Positions 44,562-54,390 of a DNA stretch of 64,000 bases are shown here, piece by piece. Source of the stretch: Pseudomonas sp. GOM7 (lineage in GTDB: Bacteria > Pseudomonadota > Gammaproteobacteria > Pseudomonadales > Pseudomonadaceae); assembly GCF_026723825.1 (NCBI RefSeq), contig NZ_CP113519.1:1426001-1490000 (forward strand), written 5' to 3'. Every line of letters begins with the position of its first letter. The stretch's first letter is position 1. Both the position numbers and the translations under genes were made by a program. The notes beneath the pieces are model-generated. The model made no database searches, was not told the DNA's origin, and saw only the letters and a program-made list of their open reading frames with translations.

Positions 44562-45815
44562 ATGATCCGTAAGCACTTCGCCGGTTTCGCAGCCAGCGCT
44601 CTGGCTCTGGCCGTCTCCGCCCAGGCTTTCGCCGGTACCGTTACCACTGACGGCGCCGATATCGTGATCAAGACCAAAGGCGGCTTTGAAGCTTCGACCA
44701 CCGACAAGCAGTTTGGCTTCAAGCTGGGCGGTCGTCTGCAAGCTGACTACGACCAGTTCGATGGCATTTACACGAAGAACGGCAAGACTGCCAACGAAGC
44801 CTACTTCCGTCGTGCAATCCTCGAGATCTCCGGTGTCGCCTACACCGACTGGAAATATGCCTTCAACGTCGACTTCGGCGAGAGCGGCAGCAGCAAGTGG
44901 GATGAAGCCTCCATCACCTACACTGGCTTCAAGCCGGTCAACGTGAAGATCGGTCGTTTCGATCCGGACTTCGGCCTGGAAAAAGCCACCAGCTCCAAGT
45001 GGATCACCGCCATCGAGCGTTCTGCCATCTATGACCTGGCTGACTGGGTCAACGACAAGCAGGACGGTATGGGCATGCAGGTCAGCGGCGTAGCTGGCGA
45101 CATGTTCTACGGTTCGGCCGGCTTCAATCGCGCCAAGGGCAATGAAGACGTAAACGGCAAGAACAACAATACCTACAACCTGCGTGCGGTCTTCGCACCG
45201 ATGGCTGAGGCCGGCAACGTGCTGCACTTCGGCGTAGACTATGCCAAGCGCAGCACCGAGGACTTCGATGGTCGAGTCCGTTCCCGTATGGGGGTTCGTG
45301 GTACCACCGAGGATAGCGTCAACGGCAACCGCCCGGATTTCGCTCCTGCTGTGACTGGCCAGTTCGATGCTGACAGCGCCTGGGGCTTGGAAGCAGCTTT
45401 CGCTGCCGGCCCGTTCTCGGTGCAGAGTGAATACCTTAAGCGTGATATCGACGCCAAGTCGGGTTCCGTCCGTAATGATCGCGAAGCGACTGGCTACAAC
45501 GTGCAAGTGGCTTACACCCTGACCGGCGAAGCTCGTGGCTACAAGCTTGACGGCGGCAAGTTCGACAGCATCAAGCCGAACGACAAGCAGATGGGTGCCT
45601 GGGAAGTCTTCTACCGCTACGACAACATCAAGGCTGAAGAGTCGGACTTCGTCGACACCAAGGCCAAGATTCACACCGTCGGTGTCAACTGGTACGCCAA
45701 CGAGGCTGTGAAGGTATCGGCGAACTACCTGAAAGCATCTACTGACAAGGTCACCAACAGCAACCGTGATGATGACGGTGATGCAGTTAGCATGCGTCTG
45801 CAGTACGTGTTCTAA
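44562..45815 (+). CDS. OprP/OprO-family phosphate-selective porin
   Basis: A 417-residue trimeric outer-membrane porin. Signal peptide of about 24 residues ([15 protein letters not shown]). The mature sequence has the family pattern [39 protein letters not shown], read in parts as [10 protein letters not shown] and AYFRRA, with [11 protein letters not shown] and [12 protein letters not shown]. It ends with a strand closing on Phe (MRLQYVF). OprP is phosphate-specific and OprO prefers pyrophosphate. Specificity depends on a Lys ladder that I cannot assign here, so I give no symbol. It is followed by a strong terminator, consistent with a highly expressed single gene. Confidence 0.9.
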   Translation: MIRKHFAGFAASALALAVSAQAFAGTVTTDGADIVIKTKGGFEASTTDKQFGFKLGGRLQADYDQFDGIYTKNGKTANEAYFRRAILEISGVAYTDWKYAFNVDFGESGSSKWDEASITYTGFKPVNVKIGRFDPDFGLEKATSSKWITAIERSAIYDLADWVNDKQDGMGMQVSGVAGDMFYGSAGFNRAKGNEDVNGKNNNTYNLRAVFAPMAEAGNVLHFGVDYAKRSTEDFDGRVRSRMGVRGTTEDSVNGNRPDFAPAVTGQFDADSAWGLEAAFAAGPFSVQSEYLKRDIDAKSGSVRNDREATGYNVQVAYTLTGEARGYKLDGGKFDSIKPNDKQMGAWEVFYRYDNIKAEESDFVDTKAKIHTVGVNWYANEAVKVSANYLKASTDKVTNSNRDDDGDAVSMRLQYVF

Positions 45816-45843
45816 GCCGCTTCACGAGTAGTAGCTCCTGTTG

Positions 45844-45869
45844 AGCCCCGCCATTGGCGGGGCTTTTTT
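45844..45869 (+). terminator. Rho-independent terminator of the porin gene
   Basis: A 9-bp stem agccccgcc/ggcggggct with loop att, followed by six T bases. It starts 29 bases after the porin stop. Confidence 0.95.
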
Positions 45870-46132
45870 ATGGTGGGGTGTAAAAGGGTTCTTCTTGGAT
45901 GCCTGGGAAAAGCAGTCCGGTATCACGGTTTACATCCAGCCAGGAGGCTCTTGATACCCGTACCAGATGGGGCTTGTAGCGCAATCACGCTTGCCACGGT
46001 GATGATGAGCCGACTGGCTATAGGCTGGATGTCTTCTGCATACCCCGGCTTGGGGCGCGTGGGCCGTGCCGTGAGTCTGAAGAAGCTCCTTGTGGGCCAG
46101 ACTGCCAGATCAGAAAGGCACGGAATGCAGGC
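45870..46132. other. Non-coding stretch between convergent genes
   Basis: No credible gene. A short open frame on the plus strand has no family features. The stretch lies between the porin terminator and the acylase terminator. I see no structural RNA or repeat. Confidence 0.5.
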
Positions 46133-46158
46133 AAAAGAAAAGGCGCCAGAGGCGCCTC
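46133..46158 (-). terminator. Terminator of the penicillin-acylase-family gene
   Basis: A 7-bp stem aggcgcc/ggcgcct with loop aga. The bases to its left, rich in A, give a T-rich 3' tail in the leftward transcript. It lies about 80 bases after the stop. Confidence 0.8.
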
Positions 46159-46237
46159 AAAGATGATCTATGGAGTAAGTCGATTATTCAGAGTGGGGCG
46201 CTGAGCTAAAGGTTCAGCGCTGCCCGACGAACGGTCA

Positions 46238-48751
46238 TCATTTGCCTGGCACCAGCAGCAAACGCTGGTTGCCGTAGACCTTGTCGAGATTCTCCGCCTT
46301 GAACGGGAAACTCATGTAGCCGCCCTTGAGCCAGGCCTTGATACCGTCGGCATAGTGCGGGCTGGCCGGGTTGCCGGACTGGCCCGAACTGTTGACGCCG
46401 ATTAGCGGCTCCTCAGCAGAGAAGTCGACGACGATGCGCATGGCCGGGATCAGGAAGGTGTCGAAGTTCTCGCCCCAGGGATAGCCCGAGACGTTCAGCG
46501 TGCTGTAGTCGCCACCGGCCGGGTAGGGGCCGCGATCCAGGTAGCCTTTCAGCGCGTTGATGCTGGTGCGCTGGCTGGCGCTCATGTACGGCGCCAGGCG
46601 GGTGGTGTCGGTGACCCATTGGTAGGTGTGCAGCTTGCCCCATTGCCAGTTTCGCCGTTCGTTGCCCAGGCGGCTTTCCAGCAGGTCGATGCTGGCGGCC
46701 AGGCTGCGCGCCAGGATGGCGGGCTTGTCTTCTTTCTGCGGGGTGCGGATGTCGTCCCAGAATGGACTGTCAGGGCGACCGAGCAGGTGATCGGCCTGCG
46801 CCGAGTAGGAAGTATTGGCGGTTTCCACCAGGGCTTTCCAGGCCGGGCTGGTTTCCGGGCCGAGTTCGTCGAGGAAGGTCTGCCGCGCGCTTTCCTGCAG
46901 GAAGGCTCCGTAGATGGCAGCATCGGCCGAGCTGGCAGCCAGCTTGCCGTCGAAGGCCATCAGACGCTTCAAAGCTTCATCGGCGCGTTCGCGCTGGCCG
47001 GCGGGCAGGGCGGCGATAGCCTGGCGCAGCGCCTCGTGCATGGTCGGGTCATTGAACATGGCCTGCAGCTTGGCGACGAAGGTGGAGGTCTGGTCGTATT
47101 GCATGGCGATCATGCTGCGCTGGTCATGACGGCCATTGCCGGCCAGCTCGGCGATGCGCTCGGCGCGCTCCGGGTAGTACCAGGAGCTGGAAAGCTGCAT
47201 GCCGTAACCTGGTGGCACGCTGCGCTGGTTGGCGGTGCCCAGCCAGCCTTGCGGCGGATCCTGGTCATAAGGGTGCAGCATGGGGTCGGCGAAACCGTCC
47301 CAGGCGTAGCGCTCGTCCCAGCCAGGTGACGGCAGCAGGCCACGGCCTTCGCGACGGTTGGGATAGCGCCCGGTGACTTGCCAGCCGATGTGCTGAGCGT
47401 CGGCGAAGACGATGTTCAGCGGCATGGCGCGGATTTCCCGCGCGGCCTCGAAGGCTTCGTCCACCGACTGCGCGCGGGACAGCTCGAAGAAGGCGTCGAG
47501 GCTCTTGTCACGCTCGAATTGGGTGGTTTTCAGCGCCAGGCCATAGCTGCTCTGCAGGGGCAGTGGTTGCAGCATGTGCTTGCGCTCGCCCAGTACCGTA
47601 TTGAGCAGTGGGCCATTGCGGGTCTCGTAGAGGGTCTCGCGGATCGGGCGCTCGCCCTTGATGAAGAAGGTTTCCTGGCGCTCTTGCAGCGGCAACCACT
47701 TGCCGTCGGCCTGGTACATCAGGCGGCTGCCCTCGCGCTTGATGCGCTCGAGGAAAATGTCCTGGTTGTCGCCCATGACCATGGTCATGCCCCAGGCCAG
47801 CTTGCCGTTGTAGCCAGCGACCACGGCCGGTACGCCGGCCAGGGAAACGCCTGCGGCCTGATACCTGGGCGAGCGAATCTGCACGAAGTTCCACAGTGAG
47901 GGCATGCTCAGTGGCAGGTGGGTGTCGTTGGCCAGCAGGCTCCTGCCGCCGCGGCTGCGCTCGGGGGCGATGGCCCAGTTATTCGAGGCAGCGACGCCAA
48001 GCATGTGCTGGTCGGCGATCTGCGCGGCGCTGCGGGCAATCGCCTGCAGGTCCGGCAACTGGCCCTTGAGGTCGAGGCCGGCGAGTTTTTCCGCCTCGGC
48101 GAAGGGCAGGGGCTCGTCCGGGTAGATCGGCAGCAGCCAGGGCAGTTTGTCGACGCCGACTTGCTGGGCCATGGTCAGCGCAGCGATCTCTTCCTGCAGG
48201 TTCACCGACAGGCCGAAATTCAGCAGGCAGAACAGCAGCACCGAATCCTCTGGCTTCCAGTACTCTGGGCGATAACCGGACTCGGCCAGCTCCATCGGCA
48301 GGCGGTCTTTGTAGCGGAACAGGTAGGCATTGACGCCGCGTGCGTAGACCTCGAAGAAGCGCTTCAGGCGCGGCGAGGCGTCGGCGTAGAGAATCTCGGC
48401 GCTCTTCTTCAAGTTCACCGCGCGCATGAAGCGATCCATCTCCAGCACGCCGGGGCCGGCCATTTCTGCCAGGCGGCCCTGGGCTAGCAGGCGCATGCCG
48501 ACCATCTGGCTGAGGCGGTCACCGGCGTGCACGTAACCCAGGGTGAACAGGGCGTCGTGGAAGGTGCTCGATTCGATCAGCGGCATGCCGAGGGCGTTGC
48601 GCCTGACCGATGCACTTTCGGCCACGCCCTTGACCCGCTCCACGCCTCGGGTGGGCGGCACGCTGTCGGCGTAGCGGCTGTTGAGCAGGGATTGGCAGCC
48701 GGCGAGGCTGATCAGGGAGGCGGCAAGCGTCAGGCGGGCCAGCGTGCGCAT
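46238..48751 (-). CDS. Penicillin acylase family (Ntn-hydrolase) lipoprotein
   Basis: An 837-residue protein. ATG 48749-48751 gives a lipobox signal peptide (SLISLAGC, Cys19) with aagga upstream; a longer start is rejected. It follows the penicillin-acylase plan: alpha chain (about 20-240), linker, and a beta chain beginning at Ser256 in AASNNWAI, which should be the N-terminal nucleophile freed by self-processing. Supporting residues include [31 protein letters not shown], and a late Asn/Arg region around [10 protein letters not shown]. The family hydrolyses amide bonds in penicillins, acyl-homoserine lactones and related amides. Most AHL acylases are soluble periplasmic proteins; this one is membrane-anchored. 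Substrate is not predictable. Confidence 0.9.
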   Translation of the reverse strand: MRTLARLTLAASLISLAGCQSLLNSRYADSVPPTRGVERVKGVAESASVRRNALGMPLIESSTFHDALFTLGYVHAGDRLSQMVGMRLLAQGRLAEMAGPGVLEMDRFMRAVNLKKSAEILYADASPRLKRFFEVYARGVNAYLFRYKDRLPMELAESGYRPEYWKPEDSVLLFCLLNFGLSVNLQEEIAALTMAQQVGVDKLPWLLPIYPDEPLPFAEAEKLAGLDLKGQLPDLQAIARSAAQIADQHMLGVAASNNWAIAPERSRGGRSLLANDTHLPLSMPSLWNFVQIRSPRYQAAGVSLAGVPAVVAGYNGKLAWGMTMVMGDNQDIFLERIKREGSRLMYQADGKWLPLQERQETFFIKGERPIRETLYETRNGPLLNTVLGERKHMLQPLPLQSSYGLALKTTQFERDKSLDAFFELSRAQSVDEAFEAAREIRAMPLNIVFADAQHIGWQVTGRYPNRREGRGLLPSPGWDERYAWDGFADPMLHPYDQDPPQGWLGTANQRSVPPGYGMQLSSSWYYPERAERIAELAGNGRHDQRSMIAMQYDQTSTFVAKLQAMFNDPTMHEALRQAIAALPAGQRERADEALKRLMAFDGKLAASSADAAIYGAFLQESARQTFLDELGPETSPAWKALVETANTSYSAQADHLLGRPDSPFWDDIRTPQKEDKPAILARSLAASIDLLESRLGNERRNWQWGKLHTYQWVTDTTRLAPYMSASQRTSINALKGYLDRGPYPAGGDYSTLNVSGYPWGENFDTFLIPAMRIVVDFSAEEPLIGVNSSGQSGNPASPHYADGIKAWLKGGYMSFPFKAENLDKVYGNQRLLLVPGK

Positions 48752-48849
48752 GGCGAGGTTCCTTGGTGTGCGGAGGGTGAAGCCGATCATGCGATGACTG
48801 GCCACAAAGGCGCCAAGGTAAAGAGGCCGAGGTTGCCTGGCAAGAGGGC

Positions 48850-49314
48850 TCAGACGTTTGCCTGAGGCCCTTTGAGCCCTTCGTCCAGCAACCAGCGTGC
48901 GGCAGTACGCGCGGCAGCCTTGTGCTGCAGTTCCAGGACGTTGAAGCGCTGCTCGAAGCGCCGCCGTTCGGCCTTGTCCAGCGCTTTCCAGGCCGCATGG
49001 GTGGGCACGTCGGCGGTGGCCTCGAAGAGCTGATGGAAGACCAGGCAGCGGCTGTCGTTGCTCAGGTCGCTGTCGTAGTTGTCCAGCAGCACCTTGATGC
49101 GGATGGCGCCTTCGATCAGCGGGAGCTGTTCATCCAGCAGGCTGCTGGCGAGGATCTGCAGGTCGCCACCGAGCCGCTGCAGGCGTTCGCGCTGAGCCTG
49201 GAACTGGGCGTTCTGCCGTGCCCAGACGCGCCGCCAGAGGTACCAGGCGTAAGTGGCCAGGCCCGCGATCAGCAGCAGGCCCAGAACCAGCAGCGTCAGG
49301 CCGAGCGTACTCAT
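48850..49314 (-). CDS. DUF2489-family membrane protein
   Basis: A 154-residue protein with one N-terminal membrane segment (about 4-22, [21 protein letters not shown]) and a helical cytoplasmic domain with [36 protein letters not shown] in short segments. The length and [16 protein letters not shown] stretch fit DUF2489. ATG 49312-49314 is preferred to a longer start that would overlap the SEC-C gene. Function unknown. It is 98 bases upstream of the acylase gene on the same strand. Confidence 0.75.
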   Translation of the reverse strand: MSTLGLTLLVLGLLLIAGLATYAWYLWRRVWARQNAQFQAQRERLQRLGGDLQILASSLLDEQLPLIEGAIRIKVLLDNYDSDLSNDSRCLVFHQLFEATADVPTHAAWKALDKAERRRFEQRFNVLELQHKAAARTAARWLLDEGLKGPQANV

Positions 49315-49321
49315 GCCCGAG

Positions 49322-49516
<195 letters not shown>

Positions 49517-49520
49517 GAGG

Positions 49521-50018
49521 TCACTCCGGGATGAAATCGCCGGGGATTATCTCGCCATTGCGCCTCATGTGCACGCTGCGACCGAACAACATGCCGGTCT
49601 TCACCTCGCCCCTGAGGCTATAGCGGATGGGCTGGTCGGGTTTTTCCAGCATCTTCACCACCTGGCGCACGTGCCGCCACAGGTTGGTGCGCACGGGCAC
49701 CTCGAAGCTGTGGTGACCATGGGCGGGCACGGTGAACCATTCGTTGGAAACACCCTCGGCCAGAGGTATGTCATTGAGCGTGATGTCGTATACCAGCCCG
49801 CGCACTGGCAGGCTGACGCCATTGGGGTTGTCGATGCGAAAGCGCAGGCGAAACTCCTGTTCGAGCAGCCTGGCCTTGATCACATCCACCTTGATGAGTT
49901 GGACGTCCGGGTCCTTGAAACCACCTGTCATCCAGGTGGAGCATCCAGCGAGGCCGCTGGCGAGGCCCACAAACATCATTAGGCTGATAATTCTTATCGT
50001 TTGCGCCTGATAAAACAT
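49521..50018 (-). CDS. LEA type 2 family lipoprotein
   Basis: A 165-residue protein with a lipoprotein signal ([10 protein letters not shown], then STW). The mature part is a WHy/LEA14-like beta sandwich: [37 protein letters not shown], abbreviated as FRIDNPNG and LPVRGLVYD, followed by [13 protein letters not shown]. Such domains occur in periplasmic stress or envelope proteins. ATG 50016-50018 has gggggt upstream. It is cotranscribed with the SEC-C gene (4-base gap). Exact role unknown. Confidence 0.82.
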   Translation of the reverse strand: MFYQAQTIRIISLMMFVGLASGLAGCSTWMTGGFKDPDVQLIKVDVIKARLLEQEFRLRFRIDNPNGVSLPVRGLVYDITLNDIPLAEGVSNEWFTVPAHGHHSFEVPVRTNLWRHVRQVVKMLEKPDQPIRYSLRGEVKTGMLFGRSVHMRRNGEIIPGDFIPE

Positions 50019-50247
50019 TTCATACCCCCGATGCGCTCCAGTGTAACAAGCAACTGCTTGGCTGCAACCTGGATGGGCGTCAATTATTTTCCGCCTGTGT
50101 CGATCACTGTGTCAGGGCCTTCAAGTGGCTGCCCAGACGGTGTCCGGGCACAGCGAGAGACTCGACATGGGCAAGCTGAGATGGCGTCGCTGTGAGGCGG
50201 TAAAAAGCTGCGCCATACTGAGCGGCGAATAGGACAGGAGTGTGACC

Positions 50248-50784
50248 ATGAGTCGCTACGAGATCGCCTTTTCCGGGCAACTGGTGCCGGGTGCCGATCC
50301 AGAGACGGTGAAGGCCAATCTGGCCCGGTTGTTCCAGGCTGACGCCCAGCGCATCGCCCAGTTGTTTTCCGGGCGCCGTATCGTGATCAAGAACAACCTC
50401 GACGCCACCGCTGCCGAGAAGTACCGGTCGACACTGGAGCGTGCCGGGGCCCTGGTCGAGGTGCTCGACATGGATATGCCCATCGAGGAGGTGGAGCTGG
50501 CCCCGCCGCCTGCCGAGGTCGCGCCAGGCGCTGCAACGAGGCCTGGGCGCTTGCAGGTGGCGCCGCGCGATGAATACATGGCCGCCTTCAGCGAGGTGGA
50601 TGCGCCGGATTTCGGCATCGCCCCGGTGGGCAGCGATCTGCAGGAGGCCAAGGCCGAGCCGCTGGCGCCTGCCGTGGATCTGTCGCAGTTCAGCCTGGCG
50701 CCAGTGGGCAGCGATATGGGCCAGGCCAAGGCCGATGCGGCAGCTCCGCCACCCGATACTTCCCACCTCAAGCTGCAGGAATGA
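50248..50784 (+). CDS. Uncharacterised protein with TolA-like interaction fold and internal APVGSD repeat
   Basis: A 178-residue soluble acidic protein. ATG 50248 has aggag about 8 bases upstream. The N-terminal domain (about 1-72, RYEIAFSGQLVPGAD ... VIKNNLDATAAEKYRSTLERAGALVEV) is compact and seen in many pseudomonads. A Pro/Ala-rich linker follows. The C-terminal part contains two copies of a short unit, APVGSDLQEAKAE and APVGSDMGQAKAD, separated by PLAPAVDLSQFSL. Such repeats may be docking motifs. No enzyme motif is visible, and the domain name in my call is only a fold impression. Confidence 0.6.
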   Translation: MSRYEIAFSGQLVPGADPETVKANLARLFQADAQRIAQLFSGRRIVIKNNLDATAAEKYRSTLERAGALVEVLDMDMPIEEVELAPPPAEVAPGAATRPGRLQVAPRDEYMAAFSEVDAPDFGIAPVGSDLQEAKAEPLAPAVDLSQFSLAPVGSDMGQAKADAAAPPPDTSHLKLQE

Positions 50785-50795
50785 AGTGCTCTGAC

Positions 50796-50822
50796 CTGGC
50801 CCGGAGGCAATCCGGGGCCAGG
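50796..50822. repeat. Hairpin repeat (ctggcccgga family)
   Basis: An imperfect stem ctggcccgga/tccggggccag with a gcaa loop, 12 bases after the preceding stop. The same gcccgga...tccgggc type occurs at 22324. A diverged half (ccggattgcgtccagg) follows at about 50838. It could act as a terminator. Confidence 0.6.
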
Positions 50823-50889
50823 TTGAGCAAAGCTCCCGGATTGCGTCCAGGCTACGCTGTGCCACGACCTTTTACCCGGTCGCGGTCTG

Positions 50890-52011
50890 CTAGCCTGCCT
50901 GGCTCTTGCACTTGGCTTCGGCGTCTTGCGGTTTTAGCTTGCGAACCGTGACGTAGAACAGCTCACAGGTCTGCAACTTGTCCGTCACCTGCCATTTCTG
51001 CGTGCACGCGCTGAGGGTCTGCTGGGCATTACCCGATGGGTTCTGGCCCATGCCGGCCTGCCAGCAGGCGGCGCTGAGATCCTGCCCCATGACCTTGATG
51101 CCGGTGGCGTCGGCCTTGGCCTGGCTGCCCCCATTATTGGCCGGGTCGGCTGCATACCAGATGTAGCTGGGGTGGTTGGCGCCGAGCACTGCGACCTGCT
51201 GACCGGGTGCTGCGTCGATCTGACCCAGGCCGAGTACTGCCAGGGACACGCCATACTGCTGCTTGACCCAGTCACGCACCGGGCTGCCGAAGGCGACCAT
51301 GGGCAGACTGGTGCCACCCTTGCCCGCACTGAGTTCGCTGACCATGCGCTGCTGGTAGGTGTTGAAGTAACTGTAGACGCCCTCCAGGGTGCTACCGGCG
51401 CTGGCCGGCGCGGCGATGGGGGCGATGTCGACGATGGTCTGATAGGCAGGTGTCTGGGCCAACGGGATGCCGTTGTAGCCGAGCAAGGACGCCCAGCGAT
51501 CCGTGGTGCTGGAGCGTAGATAATCCTGCGCCTGGGTCAGGGAATAATCCGGTGGGAAGTGCAGCAGCTCGACGCTCTTGCGGTTTTCCAGGGCCATGCC
51601 CAGCGGCAGGAAGAAATACCAGTTGTACTGCCACTTGCCGTCGCGGTTCAGTTGGCTGGCGCCCTGGTAGGCCAGGTCACCGGAATCGAGCAACTGCTTG
51701 AGCGGCTTGCCGTAGTCTGGGGGGACGCCGGTGAAATGGGCATGGATGCGTTCGCCTTCGTGCTTCACCTCGACTCTGGCCTGTGGATAGCCGTCGCGTT
51801 CGAGGCTCTGCTCGAGGTAGTGCTCGACGGTCTGTTCCAGTGTCCAGTCGCGGTAGCAGATGACGTTGCAATTGTTGGGGTAGGCGAACAGCCGCGTGAC
51901 GCGCTGGCTGTCGCCGAGATCGACGTATTGCCCGGCGTGTTCTCCGGGGCCACTGGCGCAACCGGCCAGCAGGCTGGCCAGAATGAGGCTGAGGGCGCTT
52001 TGCTTGTGCAT
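50890..52011 (-). CDS. Uncharacterised lipoprotein
   Basis: A 373-residue lipoprotein with lipobox SLLAGC (Cys18). The mature protein is rich in Tyr, Gln and Ala. It contains a CNVICYRDW segment (possible disulfide), HFPPDYSLTQAQDYL, and a C-terminal domain with further Cys (LSAACWQAG, LQTCELFYVT, EAKCKSQAG). No known domain is recognised. The gene appears monocistronic with an ATG and a typical signal. Function unknown. Confidence 0.7.
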   Translation of the reverse strand: MHKQSALSLILASLLAGCASGPGEHAGQYVDLGDSQRVTRLFAYPNNCNVICYRDWTLEQTVEHYLEQSLERDGYPQARVEVKHEGERIHAHFTGVPPDYGKPLKQLLDSGDLAYQGASQLNRDGKWQYNWYFFLPLGMALENRKSVELLHFPPDYSLTQAQDYLRSSTTDRWASLLGYNGIPLAQTPAYQTIVDIAPIAAPASAGSTLEGVYSYFNTYQQRMVSELSAGKGGTSLPMVAFGSPVRDWVKQQYGVSLAVLGLGQIDAAPGQQVAVLGANHPSYIWYAADPANNGGSQAKADATGIKVMGQDLSAACWQAGMGQNPSGNAQQTLSACTQKWQVTDKLQTCELFYVTVRKLKPQDAEAKCKSQAG

Positions 52012-52089
52012 GTGCTTCTCCTTGTTGGGCCGGTGGTTGGCACACCCGGCTCGTTCAACTCAAGCAGAAGCGCTGAGACTTGTCAGGAA

Positions 52090-52569
52090 TCAACTCAGAT
52101 AGGCGCTGCAGCATTTCTTGAATTTCTGCCCGCTGCCACATGGGCACGGGTCGTTACGCCCGTGCTTGAGTGGCACGGTCGGGTCGAGAAAATACCAGTG
52201 CCCAGCGTGCTGCACGAAAGAAGAGCACTCTCGATGACTGTGCTCTCCCTTGGTGTCATGCCAGCGGGCAGTGAAGCTGACCTGGGCATGCTCGGGTTGG
52301 CCGCCGAACACCTCGCTGCCATGCACCTCGAGGCCGAGCCAGGTGCTTTGCGCGCTCCAGGCCGCCATGGCGTCACGAGCCAGCCTGGACTGCTGGGCGG
52401 GTAGCGTGGTGGCGATCAGATAGTCCACCAGACCCAGCACGTAGGCGCTGTAGCGCGAGCGCATCAGTTGCTCGGCGCAGGGCGCTGGGGTGCCCTGGTG
52501 ATAGCGACCGCAGCACTGCTCGAGCGGGTTGCCACTGCCGCACGGGCAGCTTGGAAGGGAATTGCTCAT
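52090..52569 (-). CDS. YchJ-family protein with two SEC-C motifs
   Basis: A 159-residue UPF0225/YchJ protein starting at ATG 52567-52569. SEC-C-like zinc motifs occur at both ends: [17 protein letters not shown] near residue 8 and [15 protein letters not shown] near the C-terminus. Between them is an NTF2-like cystatin fold ([34 protein letters not shown]). Function unknown. It follows the DUF6231 gene by 5 bases. It is the second SEC-C protein within 3 kb. Confidence 0.9.
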   Translation of the reverse strand: MSNSLPSCPCGSGNPLEQCCGRYHQGTPAPCAEQLMRSRYSAYVLGLVDYLIATTLPAQQSRLARDAMAAWSAQSTWLGLEVHGSEVFGGQPEHAQVSFTARWHDTKGEHSHRECSSFVQHAGHWYFLDPTVPLKHGRNDPCPCGSGQKFKKCCSAYLS

Positions 52570-52574
52570 CGGGT

Positions 52575-53072
52575 TCACCACCAGTACTTGCCGAAATTTT
52601 CCGGGTTGGCCCAGAACTTTGCGTTCAACCAGTCGGGAACTTGCTTGTAATCGAGCAGATCATAGGTAAACAGATGTAGCATTTGGCCTTCACGTTTGAA
52701 CTGCTCGCTGGCCTGCATGGCCAGGGCGAAGAAATCGGTTTCCTGCCAGTCGCAGTCCGCCAGATCCACCAGCGCGGCGACGCGGCTGGCATTGAGATTG
52801 CGTATGCCTGCGAGCAACTCCAGGCCCTGGCGCTTGGGCAGATGCTCGAGGCAATCGACCAGCAGGGCGAGGTCGAAACGCTTGCCACTGAGCTCGGTCG
52901 CGAGCGGGGCTGCTGGGGCGATGTCTATTCGGCACCCTGGGTGTGCCGCTTGAAAGGCACTGACGGCGGGCAGGCTGCTGGCGCCAACCAGCAGCAGCGT
53001 TTGCGGGGCGTAGCGGTCGAGCAGCGCCGCCAAGGCCTGCTGCGGTGTACGGGAAGATGGGCGGCTGGTCAT
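52575..53072 (-). CDS. DUF6231-family protein (methyltransferase-like fold)
   Basis: A 165-residue protein. The strand-loop pattern [14 protein letters not shown], then [29 protein letters not shown], resembles a reduced SAM-dependent methyltransferase Rossmann fold (motifs I, IV). The canonical glycine-rich loop is lacking, so enzyme activity is doubtful. The C-terminus is aromatic ([15 protein letters not shown]). It is cotranscribed with the YchJ gene. Confidence 0.65.
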   Translation of the reverse strand: MTSRPSSRTPQQALAALLDRYAPQTLLLVGASSLPAVSAFQAAHPGCRIDIAPAAPLATELSGKRFDLALLVDCLEHLPKRQGLELLAGIRNLNASRVAALVDLADCDWQETDFFALAMQASEQFKREGQMLHLFTYDLLDYKQVPDWLNAKFWANPENFGKYWW

Positions 53073-53286
53073 CGGGCGTCCTCGTGTGTGGAATTAAAGG
53101 CTAACTCAGAGCCAGGCAATGGCCTAGGTTAATGGCCGACAGGTTCGTGACGATGAGGGCGTCGTGAACGCGTTCGTGGTTGCGTACATCAGCGTTGAGT
53201 AGATGGATAACTGGCGGAGAGAGTGAGAGCCGTCTTTACTGAGTTGTTATCGGTTATGGGCCGATGAACATTGGAGACCTAAAACT

Positions 53287-53919
53287 ATGAGTATCACAAG
53301 GAACGCTGTACCCCTGGTTCTGGCCAGTACCCTGTTGACCGGTTGCGCTGGCTTGCAGAAAACCGACTGGCCCACCTGTGCTGCCGTTGGCGGTGTTGGT
53401 GGCGCTGCGCTGGGGGCGATCGAAAGTTCTACCTGGGCGGGTGGTGGCGCACTGGTGGGTGCCGGTATGGGTGCTGCTTATTGCTGGGTGCATGGCGCCG
53501 ACGAGCAGCAGGTGGCAGTGGTCGAGGAAGAAGTGATCGTCGAAGAGCCGGTCGCGCCGGAGCCGATGGAAGTCGTGCGCGTCGAACTGGACGTGAAGTT
53601 CGACTTCGACAAGGCGCAGGTCAAGCCGGAAAGCTATGGCGATATCAAGGCGCTGGCTGACTTCATGAAGCAGTACCCGTCCACCACCACCGTGGTCGAA
53701 GGTCATACCGACTCCGTTGGCAGCGATGCCTACAACCAGAAGCTGTCCGAGCGTCGCGCCAATGCGGTGCGTGACGTACTGGTCAAGCAGTACGGCGTAG
53801 AAGGCAACCGCGTGGATGCGGTGGGCTATGGCGAAACCCGTCCGGTGGCCGATAACGCCACGGCAGAAGGTCGCGCCATCAACCGTCGCGTCGAAGCGGG
53901 TGTCGAAGCGCGTCCCTGA
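53287..53919 (+). CDS. OmpA-family lipoprotein
   Basis: A 210-residue protein with lipobox LLTGC (Cys20), a glycine-zipper region (AAVGGVGGAALGAIESSTWAGGGALVGAGMGAAY in short units), an acidic linker and an OmpA peptidoglycan-binding domain (about 95-210) with VEGHTDSVGSDAYNQKLSERRANAV and GYGETRPVADN. It would tie the outer membrane to peptidoglycan. A strong terminator follows 19 bases after the stop. Confidence 0.92.
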   Translation: MSITRNAVPLVLASTLLTGCAGLQKTDWPTCAAVGGVGGAALGAIESSTWAGGGALVGAGMGAAYCWVHGADEQQVAVVEEEVIVEEPVAPEPMEVVRVELDVKFDFDKAQVKPESYGDIKALADFMKQYPSTTTVVEGHTDSVGSDAYNQKLSERRANAVRDVLVKQYGVEGNRVDAVGYGETRPVADNATAEGRAINRRVEAGVEARP

Positions 53920-53937
53920 TAGCAGTGGATGATGGTC

Positions 53938-53969
53938 AGGCCCCGTCTGATTTCGGTCAGACGGGGCCT
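53938..53969 (+). terminator. Terminator after the OmpA-like lipoprotein
   Basis: A perfect 13-bp stem (aggccccgtctga/tcagacggggcct) with loop tttcgg. The tail is only weakly T-rich. Confidence 0.85.
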
Positions 53970-54081
53970 CGTCATTTCTGGGGGTGCAGAAAATCCCGGA
54001 AAACTGCCCGCCTGCTCTGGTGGTTGCGCGCATGACCCGTTAACTTGCGCACCATTAGAACAATGCTTACCGAGGGCGGGG

Positions 54082-54390
54082 ATGAAGGGGTTGATGATTG
54101 GCGGCAAGGCATTGTCCTTGGCGTTCTGGTTGCTGTCGCTGAGCACGCTGGCGGGTTGGTGGGACAGCCCGTTTGAGCAACTGATCCTGCTCTTGGCGGT
54201 CTCGATGGCGCTGTTGCACGGCCTGCAGCTATGGCTGTTCTCGAGCCTGCTGGCAACGGCTGGCAATGGCGGGGGAGCACGCCTGCAGGTGTTGCTGTTC
54301 GGCATCTTCCACCTCTATTCGCTGAAGCCGGTGCAGAACGAGCCCGCCAGCCCGAGCGCTTGCGCTGAGCAGGAGGCTGCCCATGCGTAG
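54082..54390 (+). CDS. DUF1145-family membrane protein
   Basis: A 102-residue protein. ATG 54082 (MKGLMIGGKALSLAFWLLSLS) follows a gagggcgggg site; a longer frame upstream is rejected. Two to three membrane segments (SLAFWLLSLSTLAGWW, LILLLAVSMALLHGLQLWLF, RLQVLLFGIFHLYSL) match DUF1145. Its end overlaps the start of the collagen-like gene by 8 bases, so the two are translationally coupled. Function unknown. Confidence 0.75.
   Translation: MKGLMIGGKALSLAFWLLSLSTLAGWWDSPFEQLILLLAVSMALLHGLQLWLFSSLLATAGNGGGARLQVLLFGIFHLYSLKPVQNEPASPSACAEQEAAHA

Noticed and set aside
45870..46166. A 98-residue frame after the porin terminator
   Set aside because: It starts within the terminator tail and ends in the opposite terminator; no supporting feature.
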